Source: Kalaharituber pfeilii
Taxonomy: Eukaryota > Ascomycota > Pezizomycetes > Pezizales > Pezizaceae
Reading direction: 5' to 3'
NCBI GenBank assembly: GCA_015179045.1
Contig: WHUZ01000056.1
Location: 1 to 64,000 of the forward strand
DNA: 64,000 nt
Shown here: piece by piece, positions 21,715 to 34,210 of the stretch
How the letters are laid out: the number at the start of each line of letters is the position of its first letter
Position numbering within the stretch: the stretch's first letter is position 1
Notes under the pieces: generated by a model
The model's input: only the letters and a program-made list of their open reading frames with translations
Told to the model about the DNA's origin: nothing
The model's database searches: none
Program-made: the position numbers and the translations under genes

Positions 21715-24700
21715 GATGCCACTGGGTGTTTCGCATCGCACGCAAAACTAGGCAAACGCCCGCAAGCACGCTAAGGGACGCTGCGTCTCGATGGAAGCAC
21801 GCGGCCGGCTATCAGCGTCAGTCAGGTATGCATAGGGGCGTGCCAGGCCAGAGCCAAAAAAGCCCCCCCCCCCCCCCCCCCCTCCATGTTGGTGTGCGAT
21901 CGCAGCTGGCTCTCGGGTATTATTTAGGCTCAACCTCGCGCGGGGCAGGGAAGGGACTCTCTCACGCCCACGCCGACTCAGGGCCAGCCCGCAGCTAGCA
22001 TAGCTCGTATCATAGCGGCCTGGCAGTGGATGGCACTGACGAGCAGACGCCATCGCGCAGGTGAGAATGGCCCCATGGTGGCAAAGGGAGCCTAGACGGG
22101 GCCACTAAGTAAGCTGCCGCCCTGACAGCGCTCCAAGGTATGATACACCCCCTCTTTGCCCGCTTGTCTGCGGCGGACTGGATACCCCAAGCGAGCAATT
22201 ATGGGTCCAGCTCCGCACCCCGCTTCACCCCGCCTCCTGCTGCTTTACCAAATGCTCAGCAGTTACTTAACCCCCCCCCCCCCTCCCCCCCCACCAATAT
22301 TCCCTCCGATAGGTACCAGCCTTACCGGCCTCAGGGATAGTAGAATGTCTTATATGGTATGTCTTGCAACTTTGACTGCGATACTTGGCAGTTGATTGAC
22401 TTTTAGCACCCACCAATCAGACTCTCCAATCGCTATGGACAGAAGCACAAACACCCGAGCTGCGCCTATGCTACTCTTGTGTTACCTTATCGCTGGCGCT
22501 GCTACAGCACCTGCTTTGGGGAGCTTTGGCTTTCTTCTCATGTAGACAATAATAAACTCGGTGGATGGACAAATGGACACTCCACATCATCGAGGAAAAT
22601 ACAGGTTCAATGATGGGAGAAACAGTAGTAAAATTTTCATATATAGCAATTCTTATACCATAACTATTGCTTAATGTCAATGCCATGTCATGCTGATGCT
22701 TGCCAGCATGCAGTCTTCTCGAATGCAGAGTACTAATAGTTGAAAGTCCTTCCTCTGGATGGGAAATTTCCATGTGGATAGTGCAGCCAGCTTCCCCATG
22801 CAATGTCTCCTCAGCGACCCCACTATTTCTCAGGCCGCTTACTTCTTTTATTAGCCATCGACATCATCGTGACTCCCCCACACAGCTTTAACTAACAAAA
22901 AAAAAAAAAAAAAAAAAAAAAAAAAGCCTGATCAGCCCAAAATGAAGGGAGCATATGCATGTTAACAAAGCTTTCTCGGTAAAATTGTGCGGGGCCAGCC
23001 AGCTGGCAGTCATTGAAGGGCGGCTCAGTCACCCGTGGTCATGTATTGGACAGGAATCATGCAATGATAAATTACGTGCGTGGGTATTCGATTAATTGAT
23101 AATTTATATCAAAACATATTTCCTTTTTCCTGTACTCCAACGCAAGTCGTGTATCTGCAAGTTTAATAGACGATATCCAGAACCGCTGATCATACGAGGT
23201 AATACCTATCCTATTGTACGTCCACCAGCACAATAGAGGTAATCTCATAACCAGACGCTGGCTACAGTAGAGGTGCTCTTGACCTTGATGAAAATAATAC
23301 ATCAACACATTCAACTAAATCTTAGTAACACTAAGTCTGGATCAGTTTCTATCAAGCGCTCCAAACTGGATCGACTATCGTGGCCCCTTCCACTGTAGTA
23401 CAAATACAATGCTATTGACTCGTTAATTGAAAGAATCGGTAGATAAGTTTTGTTGGTTGGTAGGAGGCAGTCCTTTCCTGCTCAGGCAGCCATCTCGCAT
23501 ATTAGTATCCCGTTTCTCCACCCCCGCTGCAATAGGTCAGTTAGCTGCAATAGAGAAAGAGAAAAGTGTTGCTCTTGGAGGTGATACCGCATAGATACTC
23601 GCTATTTCCGAAAGCTAACCAACACACCACTACGACACCCACCCACCCACCCACCACACTCCGGTAGAACAACACCCCTGCACCTGTAAGCTATGCCCAC
23701 TGACACACCCATCCCGAGTTTCGCTCAATAACTTGGACCCCTGTTCCATGCATGTTGGGATCCCTGTCCGTTCCAAATCTCGCGCCGCGAACGTTAACGA
23801 AGATCCCTATCCATCCGGAAAAAGGAATATGCTCTTGGACGGCGCCGATAGAGTGACAATTCAGAAGACCAAAAGCGTGGCTAATGACGGGAGAGGTTAA
23901 ATGCCTAAACGCCAGTCACGCTGCGATGAAGGAACATGCACATGGTAGCTGGTATCTTGACCACAGTGTTTCAAGAGTACGAGAACATATTTAATGAGAC
24001 GCGTAAACTTTTCATTTCCACTCGGACCCCGCAACCGCAAGAGCTATCGCCATTCCGTCCTTCCTCACTTGGCCACAATTCCCGTCACATCTCACACCTC
24101 AACCCTGCTGGATGATGTGTAGGATACCTAGCCCACAGCGTCATCCCACCATGTCGCTTTGATTTACCTTTTTCCGCTTGCGCATAATCAAATGGTAACC
24201 AATTTTTCTTACCGTCTTCTCTGCCCTAAAGCAGTTGTCATGCATCACAGCCCCCGAACCATGCACAAATAGATCCATGAAGCAAAGCACGATGAGGTAA
24301 CCATTCTGAGCTTGGAATGGTGGCGAACTGTGCACGGACCAGGTATAACCTGCCCAATATCCTTTCGATTTATTTGCCGTTGCCAGCCAATCCAGTCAGG
24401 GTATCCTATACATTTCACCCAATTTTTGCGATTTCAGAAAGTATATAGGTTAAAAGGAAGCCCAGATTTAAGGACTTATCAACAATGGAATAAATCGCGA
24501 GTACTCAGGAACTTGATATCGACGGCCATACCATTTCCTGCACTGGAGGTCCGCAACCGCAATTACCATAGTTACGAATTATTAGCACAAATCTGGCAGC
24601 AGCTAACTGATCACCACATCAACACTTCAGGGAAACAACGACAACGACAATGACCTGCAATGGATTCGGTTCGTCAAATTGTCTGTACATGGTAAGGAGG

Positions 24701-26693
24701 AGGTGATTAAAAAATTTCTCATCCTGGAGTTTTTTCAAAAACGAGGGCCAACGAACGCATTTAATTTTTTTAAGTTTCGAAGCTATTTGTATCAATACTT
24801 ATCGTCAATCTCTGTAGGACTAAATAATTGATTTGAATCAATCAGGATTGGTGAGCATATATGGATATTGATAAGGTATATGCCAGGATCTTATCAAAGA
24901 CAAATCAGAAAGTTCTGCCATTAGCTTTGTTTGAGCAGTTTTGTGGGCACTGGTATTTAGTCAGTCTGAGAACGAGAACAGGACCTTGTTGCAAAATAAT
25001 TCCATGGGTACCAGAGCGGTCAAGGTTTAGTTTTCAGCGAGAATTGTTGATTCAAAATTGAATCTTGCAAAGTGAACTGAAGCTCGCAAAATGCATGGCA
25101 TCATGTTATGGTGCACTCTGCGGATCCCTCCTAACCTTGCCCCTGCGGATGACGTTTGTAACCTACATAGACATGTGAAAGTAACAAAGTGTCAGGCACT
25201 TTATTCAGGAACTGATAAGGGTCCATAGCGACCCCACAGATTAGCCCTTTTCCTCGTGCGGGGGCTGCCCTTTGCTGCTGCCTCATTGAAGACAGTACAG
25301 CAGTAGCATGACCGGAATTTGAGACTACACGCCCAGTACCACAAGCATGTGATGTGACTGCAGGCAAGAGATTCTGGAGCTCCCCAAAATAGCTTCATTT
25401 TTCCCAGAGCCCGTGGCTAAAAGTAGAGCAGACAGAAAACTGATACATGTCCGTTGTGCCGCTGATGTGATATTGTAATGCCAATGTATGGTTCACACAT
25501 AAGCAAGAAGGGCGGCTCACGGTCATTAGACTGGTGTAAGCAGGTGAGAAGTCGTACTTAAAACACATCTGTTGCCGATCGAGCGGAGTAGTGTTTGGGA
25601 CAAATGAATGATTCAGAGGCGATAGTAGCAAGTTTCGTGGCATAGACCCTTGGAGGATTACCGGGCATCTTCATCGTCGGTAGTACTACTAACATCATCC
25701 CTCGTATAAGGCTCTTTGACGTCGACTTTCCATTTTCGAGCCTCTTCTTTCGAAAGCCCACGCACCAGATACATGTATGCTTCATACGACCGGTATCTTC
25801 TTGCATGCACTATCTCGCTTTACAGCTTTGCACTTGCTCTCTAATTGGGTCTATGCTGCAGCAGTCGGCTACCAGCTTGCCGCGGCGTGGGCTCCCGGAC
25901 AACACGGCCGGCGCGCAGCAGGTGCACGTACGGCGCTGCTCTGGCTGACCACATCACGACCACGGCGACGTCTGCACAGGCGACGCTCTCTAGATGGCCA
26001 GCGGTGCGTGCGGCGTTACCCGAGTGGGCTTACGTGGGAGGTCACAGGATTTGTGACCTGCGATCGTCCAGCGTCATTACCCCGTGCGACCCCCGCTACC
26101 CCCGCTACCCCCGCTACCCCGGTTTCCAGACTTTCACATGCTTTGACCGCCATTCCCCACAGCGCTACCACTTGGGCCTTGCACTACTCTGGCTTAGCAG
26201 TATTTCTGGGCACTCACCTGAGAGCAGAGCTCCCCCCCACACTCACGCCTCGCAAATCCATGCCCATCCGCGCGCCCCCGAAAAAAGTGAGCGCCCGATC
26301 TCAGATTAGGCCCGCTTGTTCTCGGTTCGCGAGTGCCCGACAGAAAACCGCACTGCCGGTCCCTTGAAATGCTCTCGCGCCCCCCCCCACAAAACTCTCA
26401 GGTATATCGATTTGTGGCCCTCAAATCAGTGCCGAGCGCCGAGTTTCCTGTACATATACACTCATTCAAGCACCATCTATTACAGCGTTCCGACAGCCCC
26501 GAGAACAACTTAGCTGCGGTCTTTGAACACAAAACCTAGCGAACCATTACCGCCACAAGGACGAATTAAGCAACAGCCGAAGAAGTGAGTGGGAAGCAGT
26601 GCGTAAAAGCATCTTACAGTGATTTTGCGAGGGTGAAGCCTCATATTTTAGTTGGAGCATTGACGAAGGGGGCGGCTAGAGCCTACTTGAGAC
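21715..26693. other. Gene-poor region
   Basis: About 5 kb without a supportable gene. It contains C20 (21863-21882), A29 (22897-22925), a CACC repeat (23637-23653) and three copies of CGCTACCCCC (26093-26114). The GC-rich part 25850-26400 is probably the promoter side of the hydrolase gene. The frame at 25777-26367 shows no domain. Confidence 0.4.
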
Positions 26694-28957
26694 ATGATAG
26701 GTATGGCATTGATGGCAATGAACTCCTTGAAAACCGTTCGTTCTGCTGAATATCCATTGACATACTCTCTTCGCCAGACCATGTGCTAGGCCGGCCATCG
26801 TCGCGGTTCAGGAAGATTCAAGTATTTCTTGTTCTGTCATTTTGGACAACATACCTCCTTAGGGGCAATACGCATGGCCCGCCCCTGATACGCCGCCTGT
26901 CAGCTCGCCTCACATCCAAACTAACAGCGTGGCAGACTGTCACTTTGACAATGCTTTACCTCTACTTTGCGAGAAACTTCGCGAAGATCATGGGCCTTGA
27001 GTGCCCCGAGCCCCTGGCAAATCTATACAGCAGGAGTTACTTCAGAGCAACTTGGGTCATGACAGCACTAGACGCTGGGTTCTGGACAGCAATGACGATT
27101 CGCAGGAAGTGGATCCGGGACATTTCAAGCATATTATTTACAATATACTATCTCTTCGCAGCTGAGCAGGCTGATGAGAAGGTTCGGCGGGTTAGGGCTA
27201 CAGTGACAGTGGAACATTTACGTGTTAGCTGGGAGAAGAGTCAAACCCCATATCTGAGGTTTCTTACTTCAATAATGCACCCTTTTCGGACTCGATATGC
27301 ACCGCGTCATTTGAGGATTCAGAGGCCGCGGGAGAGTGAATACAAGGAACCTGTAGATGTATGGCTCTACTTTGAGGGATCTCGAGAGGATCTTAAAAGC
27401 CATAAGAAGATAGTTTTGGATATACCGGGAGGTGGTTTTGTTGCCATGGGGCCGAGGAATCATGATGATAAATTGATGGGTTGGAGCAGGAAGCTTAAAA
27501 TTCCCGTTATCAGTGTACAGTATAGAAAGGCACCAGAATATCCTTACCCGAATGGTTTGCATGATTGCTATGATGTCTATCATTCCATTATTGCAACAAA
27601 CGGGAAGTGCATTGGCCTTTCTGGCGAGGTTTGCCCGAGAATAGCCCTGTCTGGCGATTCGGCTGGCGGGAATCTTGCTGCTGGAGTTACCCTGATGATT
27701 CTTAACTCGTCAAATGATGATTTGGACCACAGGCATCGGGAGAATATAGACATCAAATCAATACCACCTCCTGAGGGGCTCGTGTTGATATACCCAAGCT
27801 TAGATATGAACATTGGTTCCTGGATGACGGATGATCAAGTTAAACTTATACAGGAGCGCAGCACGAAGAAGACGAATAGGAGTGTAGTTCGTCGGAAGTC
27901 GGACTACTATGCCCAAGCGAGCGGGTTGAAGCCTATCCGTCAGATTAATACATTCTCAGAGAATTATGATAGCAGTGACAGTGAGCCCGAGGATATTCCT
28001 ACTACCATGTCGCCAACCAAAGATGTGCAACATTTTGCTGTCACTGCGCCTACTCGTAATACTCCGTCGTTGCCTCATCAGCCACATACCTCCACTTCAA
28101 TTGACACCGCAACGTCCGCATTACAAGCTACCAAGCCACAGCCTTTGTCTACTCGCCTAGCAATGACATCTCGCCTCACATACTTTAATGACCGCATCTT
28201 GACGCCGGAGATGATGCGTGCCATGGTGATATTGTACATTGGGCCTTGCAACCAACCTGATTTCGCCACAGATTTCTACCTATCTCCCATTGTGGCACCG
28301 GAGACTCTGCTTCGTCGTTTTCCAAAAACGTACTTTTTAACCGGTGAACGTGATCCGCTAGTCGATGACACTGTTATCTTTGCGGGTAAGATTCGCCAGG
28401 CGAAAATACGCTGGGCTCGCGAGTGCGCGGAACTCGGATTGCACAACTTAGATTTCGGGCCGGACGCTTTAGCGAATTCGATTATTGACACAATTCCCGA
28501 GGTGCGGTTGATACCGGCCATCAGCCACGGGTTTTTGCTGATGGCGGGGGTGTTCCCGCAGGCGAAGAGGGAGATTGTTCGCTGCGCCAGATGGCTGGAG
28601 GATATTCTGGCTGATAAACCGGAAAGTGCTATGGCTGCTGTGGCAGCGGCAGAAAACGAACAGAGGCCGAGGCACCATTACAGGACGGATACGGGAACGA
28701 CGAGTGTGGGGATGGAAAGTACGGATGAAGAAGGAGATAAGCCGCTTGAAATGGCCATGTCGACGCCAGGGTCATCGGCGACTGCAACGGCAGCTAGGCC
28801 TCGGAGGGGAGGGCCTCGGAGAGGCGGTTTGAAGCAAAGGGGTTTAAAGGGTAGTAATGCGTTGGGGAGTGAAGAGGACTTGGTTGGGCGGCGTATGAAG
28901 GGACTAATGGGTGGGCTGACGGGGCTGGAGGATCAGGAAGAGTTGGTGGGTGAATGA
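26694..28957 (+). CDS. Membrane-anchored HSL-type alpha/beta hydrolase (esterase/lipase)
   Basis: Probable carboxylic ester hydrolase of the hormone-sensitive lipase group. Proposed exons 26694-26700 (start codon exon) and 26778-28957, giving 728 residues. The tiny first exon is inferred because the long frame has no early ATG. The GTATGG donor and CCAG acceptor fit and yield the N-terminus MIDHVLGRPSSRFRKIQVFL. The N-terminal about 130 residues have several hydrophobic segments. The catalytic domain has DIPGGGFVAMGP (oxyanion region, about 217-228), the nucleophile elbow GDSAGGN (serine about 295), the acid in TGERDPLVDD (about 525) and the histidine in ISHGF (about 584). A roughly 100-residue polar insertion (about 360-460) separates core strands. 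The tail is basic and Gly/Arg-rich. The usual HGGG histidine is replaced by proline. Substrate unknown. Confidence 0.85.
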
Positions 28958-29504
28958 AAGTCGAGACGGGGGTACGGGTTTGGGCAAATGTTGTTCTGGG
29001 GATGCTGACCTAGTCTGTGTATGAGTATACGAAGGTATGAGTGTATGGGTGAATGATGGGGGAGAGTGGTTGTGACGTAACAAGAGCATAAGCCCTACAT
29101 ACTTGATTACATGCATGGCATTAGAATCACCACTGCTTGATGCACGGGCAGCAGTTCAAGGATACCCAGGACAAGCATCAAGCCGAGCTTTTTGTTGTTT
29201 GATACTTGGGAGTTTTTTTTTTTTTTTTTGTGAGAGCAACTTTTTTTTGCATATATGCTAGATATGCTTTTCATTTGCTTTGCTAGACGGGTTCGCCCTT
29301 GAGCACTTGATGTTTATAGCACTATAAGAATAGCCATTTAGATACTTTATCTTCATAGTCAACGTCAAAACCAGAACTATGATCTCGGAAAAACTATTTG
29401 AACTTTTTCGCTATTTTTTGCTTCGCAATCTTTTTTTGCATCACATACATACAACAGATATAACTGGCACCAAGTATTCTATTCGTAGCAGAGAGTAGTA
29501 GAAA

Positions 29505-29540
<36 letters not shown>

Positions 29541-29831
29541 CAAAGAAAAAATGAAATAAAAAAAGTTTTCTGAGAAAAGCTTTCTTCCTGATTATATCCC
29601 CCTATTATAGACGCCCCTGCTGGAACTTTTCCATACAAAACATAATTCCCTTTTATACTCTCTTGCGGTAACTCTTCTCCCATTTTTTTTTTTTTTTTGC
29701 TAACATCCTGTAACCTACTTCCTTATACATCTGTATGACTTTCATGCCTAGATTTTACCATGAACCACCTCCTTGTACCACCACATGCCCATTCCTCCCA
29801 ATCCTTCGGAGGCCAATTCTTCTCACTGCAC
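28958..29831. other. Convergent intergenic region with homopolymer runs
   Basis: Lies between the 3' ends of the hydrolase (+) and TSR1 (-). Contains T-runs (29213-29230, 29681-29698) and A33 (29506-29538), likely tied to 3' UTR or polyadenylation signals of the two genes. No gene seen. Confidence 0.5.
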
Positions 29832-32488
29832 TCAACCCCTCCACTCTGATGCCTCCCTTGGAAACACCCTTTTGTACAAACTCATCGCCACTGCGTCCAT
29901 CGCACCAATTCTCCCATCAAAGGTCGCCTTGAAGTACCCATGCGTCCCCAGGCTTTCCTTAATATACCCGCATCTCCCCCTCTTGGTGTACAACTGCACA
30001 GCACGGAAGTAGTTGACATCCTCACGGTTGAAGAACATGTACCGAACGGTTACGAGCCTCTTGTGGATGCGGTACGGGTGTCCCGTGAGCACGATGCGCT
30101 TGGCGATGATGCGTGGGGTGGGTGGGAGGGACGTGCCGGTTGCAAGGAGGGTGAGCGCTGTAGTAGCGCTGTTGTTGGTGGATTTGGCAGGGGGCAGGCG
30201 GAAGAAGAGGACGGGCACGTTCCCGAAGGTGAGCGGGGCGATGACGGTGGCGACGCTAGCGCGTGCAGGATGCAGGAAGCGCTCGAAACGGTAGACGTCG
30301 TTGGAGCCACCGGAGGAGGCTTGGGAGAAGAGGGGGTTGATGAGAAGGCGGCGGGGGCCGCATTGGAGGATGAGGGGGTCCTTGGACTTGATGGGGTTGG
30401 AGACGAGGGAGTTGAGGTTCTCGTCGTCGTCGTCTATGTTGCCGGAAATTGTGGGCATGATGGAGAAGTGGACCATGGCCTTTTTGTGCTCATGACGGAG
30501 GAGCGAGAAAACAGAGATGATGTGCTGCTGAGCTTCAGCCGCGATTTCCTGCAGGCCGTTGCGGATGTAAAGCAGCACGCGGGTACCTGCGGGGACACCT
30601 CCCACAAGTGCCTCATTCAGGACCTTGTTTTTCGTCGCAGTATAGTTCTGGATTTGGGCAAGGCGGTTCCAGTTCTCGGGTTGGTAAGGAACGTCTGGGG
30701 AGGTCTCCCACTTCGATGAGCGTAAGGATTTGAGACCTCGGTAGCGGGCGAGACGTTCACGAGCTAGGGCGTTGGGAGGGAGTTCGATTTCATCGGGGAA
30801 TTCGAGGTCCTCAGCAGCGTCCTTTTGGCGGTTGCGGAAGGCATCGATTCTAGTTAAGGAATTCAGGGTAAGCGTCTGCTTGAGGAGTACAGGTAAAGGG
30901 GGTGCATACTGTGCCGCTTCCTGCTCCGGCGAAGGATCAAGGAACATTTCACTCTTTGCATCATCCCCAAATTCAGTAGCAGCATACGTGCTCTTGCTAT
31001 CACCTACCATACCCTCCTCACCATCCTCCGGCCTCGCTTCATCCTCCTCCCCGTCGTCCTCCACCTTCATCTCAACATCCCCCTCCTCATCTTCGACATC
31101 CTCCAAGTCAGACTCTTCAAAATCGCTGTCTAATATCCATGCAGCTTGATATGCAGATGTTCCCTTTGGAAGCCGCCGTGGTGCTTTATACCTCTCATCT
31201 TCCTCTTCGTCGAAGTAGTAGTGGTCGTCAATGAGGACTCCCTTGGGTTGTCCGGAGGGGTTGGTGGTTGCTATGGATTGGGTGTCGTCGGCGTCGGCAT
31301 CTCGCATAACACTCTCTTCCGGCGCAAGCTCGGCAAGGTCATCTTGCGCCTCGGTAGGGAATTCCAGTACTTGCGGAGAATTAGAGGCGGCATCGGTGTC
31401 CATGGCCATTGCGTCTGAGGAGGCTGGCGGATGCTCATCTTGTGACCATGAACATATCTGGGAATATGTTAGATTTGATGGTCTGGAAAGAAAGGGAGTG
31501 GAAGACCGCACCTTTTCAATCTGAAAGTCACCATAGCCTTGTATATGCAGTAACCGATCCGCCTTCATGCCTTTTCCCCGTACAGTTCCTGCGACCACCA
31601 AACCATCCTTCTCATCCCATCGAACCTGTTCCGCAAGCAGATATGATCTAGCATCTCTCCATCGAATTCCTTTCGGATTTTGGGTACATAATGACCTGAT
31701 GACATTTTGCGCATCTTGTGGTGCATCTAATGAATGTACTTTCAGCTCTGTGGGAAAGAAGTGCTTAATGAAACTCAATAACGACTTCTTAACATCTGCC
31801 CGCCGCTTCGCCGGCTCGACTGTGTCCAAGTGTTGCACTACAGTCACTGTATTTGACAACCCCTGCCCTTCAATTGCTCGTAACAGTGACTCTCCGTAAG
31901 AATCCACCTGCTCCTTTGCGGACAATATGAAGACCACAAAGTCTGCGAGCTTGCAAGCATCCAATACCGCAAAATATCCGTGTCGTGGCGGAATAACATA
32001 CTGGATCTTCTGCTTAAACCGATCGATACCTACAGTCACAACCCCAGTACTAGGAATTTCTGCGGATATATCTAGAGATCCATTGAGCCTTCTGGCCACC
32101 TCTGCACCATCACAGTCAGCGCACAGTGGGACCACCGCTATGATCCTTGGAGCCCCTCGGCGACCGTCAAAAATCTTCCCTGCACGGAGCACATCACGGT
32201 GTTTGTTTGTGGCAATCTGTCGAGCCTTGTGGCGTCGCTCGAGCTTTGAAAGCACTTGCTGGTGAGGGGTCTTGCGGGAAGATGTGTCGTCGGTTTTTCC
32301 TGCGGGGCGGCATGTCAGAACTGCGACAAGCCAATGCAACAAGCTGCTAGACCCAGGGAAGAGATTGCTGTCTAACCTTTCGCTTTGGCCTTTAGGGATC
32401 CCTTCGTGGCGAATCGGGACTTGAAAGGCTTGTGGCCGGTCTTCGTCGTCGAGCGGTGATGGTGACGCTGCACTACAGCAGGACTCAT
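29832..32488 (-). CDS. Ribosome maturation factor Tsr1
   Basis: A GTPase-like assembly factor that binds pre-40S particles during cytoplasmic and nuclear maturation of the small subunit. Model (minus strand): 32488-32377, 32299-31512, 31457-29832, giving 841 residues; yeast Tsr1 is of similar length (about 790). The first exon encodes the conserved basic start (HRSTTKTGHKPFKSRFATKG), followed by a translation-factor-like domain with RIIAVVPLCAD, an AARP2CN-type region ending in GYGDFQIEK, an acidic linker (EEEDERYKAPRR to about residue 480) and the C-terminal domain (LYIRNGLQ, PLTFGNVPVLFF, RYMFFNREDVNYF, GTHGYFKATFDG). The 54-nt intron 31458-31511 keeps the frame open if unspliced, but it has a CTAAC branch site and interrupts a conserved stretch. 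It shares an upstream region with VPS39, which is divergent. Confidence 0.93.
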
Positions 32489-34210
32489 CTCTATTGATGT
32501 ATTTCGTTTGGCCAAGTTATAAGAAAGTTGAGTGTGCGGCGATGGAATACCGGCGCCTGTTTCCTTGTGTTTCTATTCCGCGGCGAAATGTGTGTTGGGG
32601 GGGAGCGGTATCGATAGCAAATTAGCTTCATAGTGGGGGGGGGGGGTACTGGCCTGCAAAAAAAGAAATCTTGGCGCTTGGAGTGCTTCGATGGAAGCAT
32701 CTTACGCTCTTTACCGCAAGTAGGTGTAATGAACGAATCACTCACCACTGTAGATGGCCCTCAATGCACAATTGAAAGCGAGAGTGCTCCACGAGCAGCC
32801 TCAGGAAATGCCAGCCCTCATGCTGTCAATACAGGTGAATTTTCAGTGGATTCGAAGTTTAGTTGCAGAGACCATCGTCGCGTGCGCCAAGATTGTATTC
32901 TTGCAGTCTTGGCGAGTATCATACTGTGCAGCCCGAAAGGCGCTTCCGGGTTGCAGGGCGGCCCCAGCGAGCGCACACCGCCCTCTACTAGCGACCTTAC
33001 CACCGCTACGATGGCAGAGAAGCGGCTTGTCAAAAGTACAACAGCTTCGGCTGAACGCAAAGAACATGCACAGCCTCTACAGAAGGAAAAAGGGCCGCCC
33101 AAGTTCACAGCCGAAAGGTGAACACTGCAGAGAGGGCGGCTAAGAAACTGCGGGGAAATCTGATAGTCGGAGCTCAGACTGCGAAGGTGTCGGGCCGGGA
33201 CGGGCTGTTGCTGCACACATCAGTCGCGTCGGTGGCGTCATGTGACTTCGTGCGACTTCGTGGGCTTCGTGAAACCTATGAAGCCTCTGGTGCGAAAAAT
33301 CCCTTGCTGAGACAGGAGGCTGGGTTCATCCAAACGGGGGGGGGGGGCATGGAGAGGATGTTCAAGAGATGAAGAAGAAGCGCCGATGGCTTCAGGATGG
33401 CAGGAGGGAGGCTGTTCTCCGAAGTACACCACCGGGCGGAATGTAAAGTAGCTGCTCAATTCAAATCACGGCTGATTGCCGGATTTTCAATCAGGTAGCT
33501 ACAGAAGAAATAAGAATGTCTGTATGACATGCACCGAGTGGAAACACGTAAGTTGGATGTGTATATGGAGGTTGTGTCCTGAAGATTCTGCCGTATCATC
33601 TTCTAGCCACTGTTGCCAGCGTCAATCCTTCAGCCATTGGTTGGAGCCTTCATGCGGGATACGTCCTCACCATTGAATGGATACCAAGATATTCTTGACA
33701 CTCCTGTAAATAGGCACATCCACTGCAGTGACGCGGAGTACAACCATGCGTGCGGATTTGTAGTCACTCCTGCTTGCTTCCTCGTGTCACGTGGTGCGGT
33801 TCCTGTTTATGTTTTGTCATATGTAACGGATCGCCACCAGAGATCCCGCTGCCAACTCGCTGGGCGACATGGCGGCTTGGCGCTGCCGGCCACTGCGCTG
33901 CGCTGCTCTGAGATGATGCTGCACGGCCCGCTGAGACATTTGGCGTGCCAGCCATCTTGTCGTGAAGCTGCAGCACCCGCACCTGCACCCGCACCTCTCA
34001 ACAAACCCGGACCCCCCCCCCTCCCCCAGTGCTGGCAGACACCGACGCTCCAACAGCTTCGCCAACTTGCCACGCCCCGCCTCGCACCCCGCGTCTTAGT
34101 GCATGATCCTCACGGTCGCTGCTGTGCTTCAGCTAGTTGATCTCGACTAAACGCCAGGCTTGTGACGTTCTGTGCGCAATTGCTCGCCCCGGAGCTGGCT
34201 CCCGACAGCC
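32489..34210. other. Divergent intergenic region between TSR1 and VPS39
   Basis: About 1.7 kb. Contains G12 near 32635-32646, G9 near 33339 and C-runs near 34012. Several overlapping frames of 60-175 codons are present, all without domains. It presumably holds both promoters; no specific site can be named with confidence. Confidence 0.45.

Noticed and set aside
20988..21751. Long overlapping frames, Pro-rich on minus and Gly-rich on plus
   Set aside because: They arise from G-rich and T-rich low-complexity DNA. No domains, no consistent splice sites, and both strands are equally open.
25777..26367. 196-codon plus-strand frame
   Set aside because: GC-rich promoter-side DNA with Arg/Ala/Pro bias and an overlapping second frame. 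No recognisable motif.
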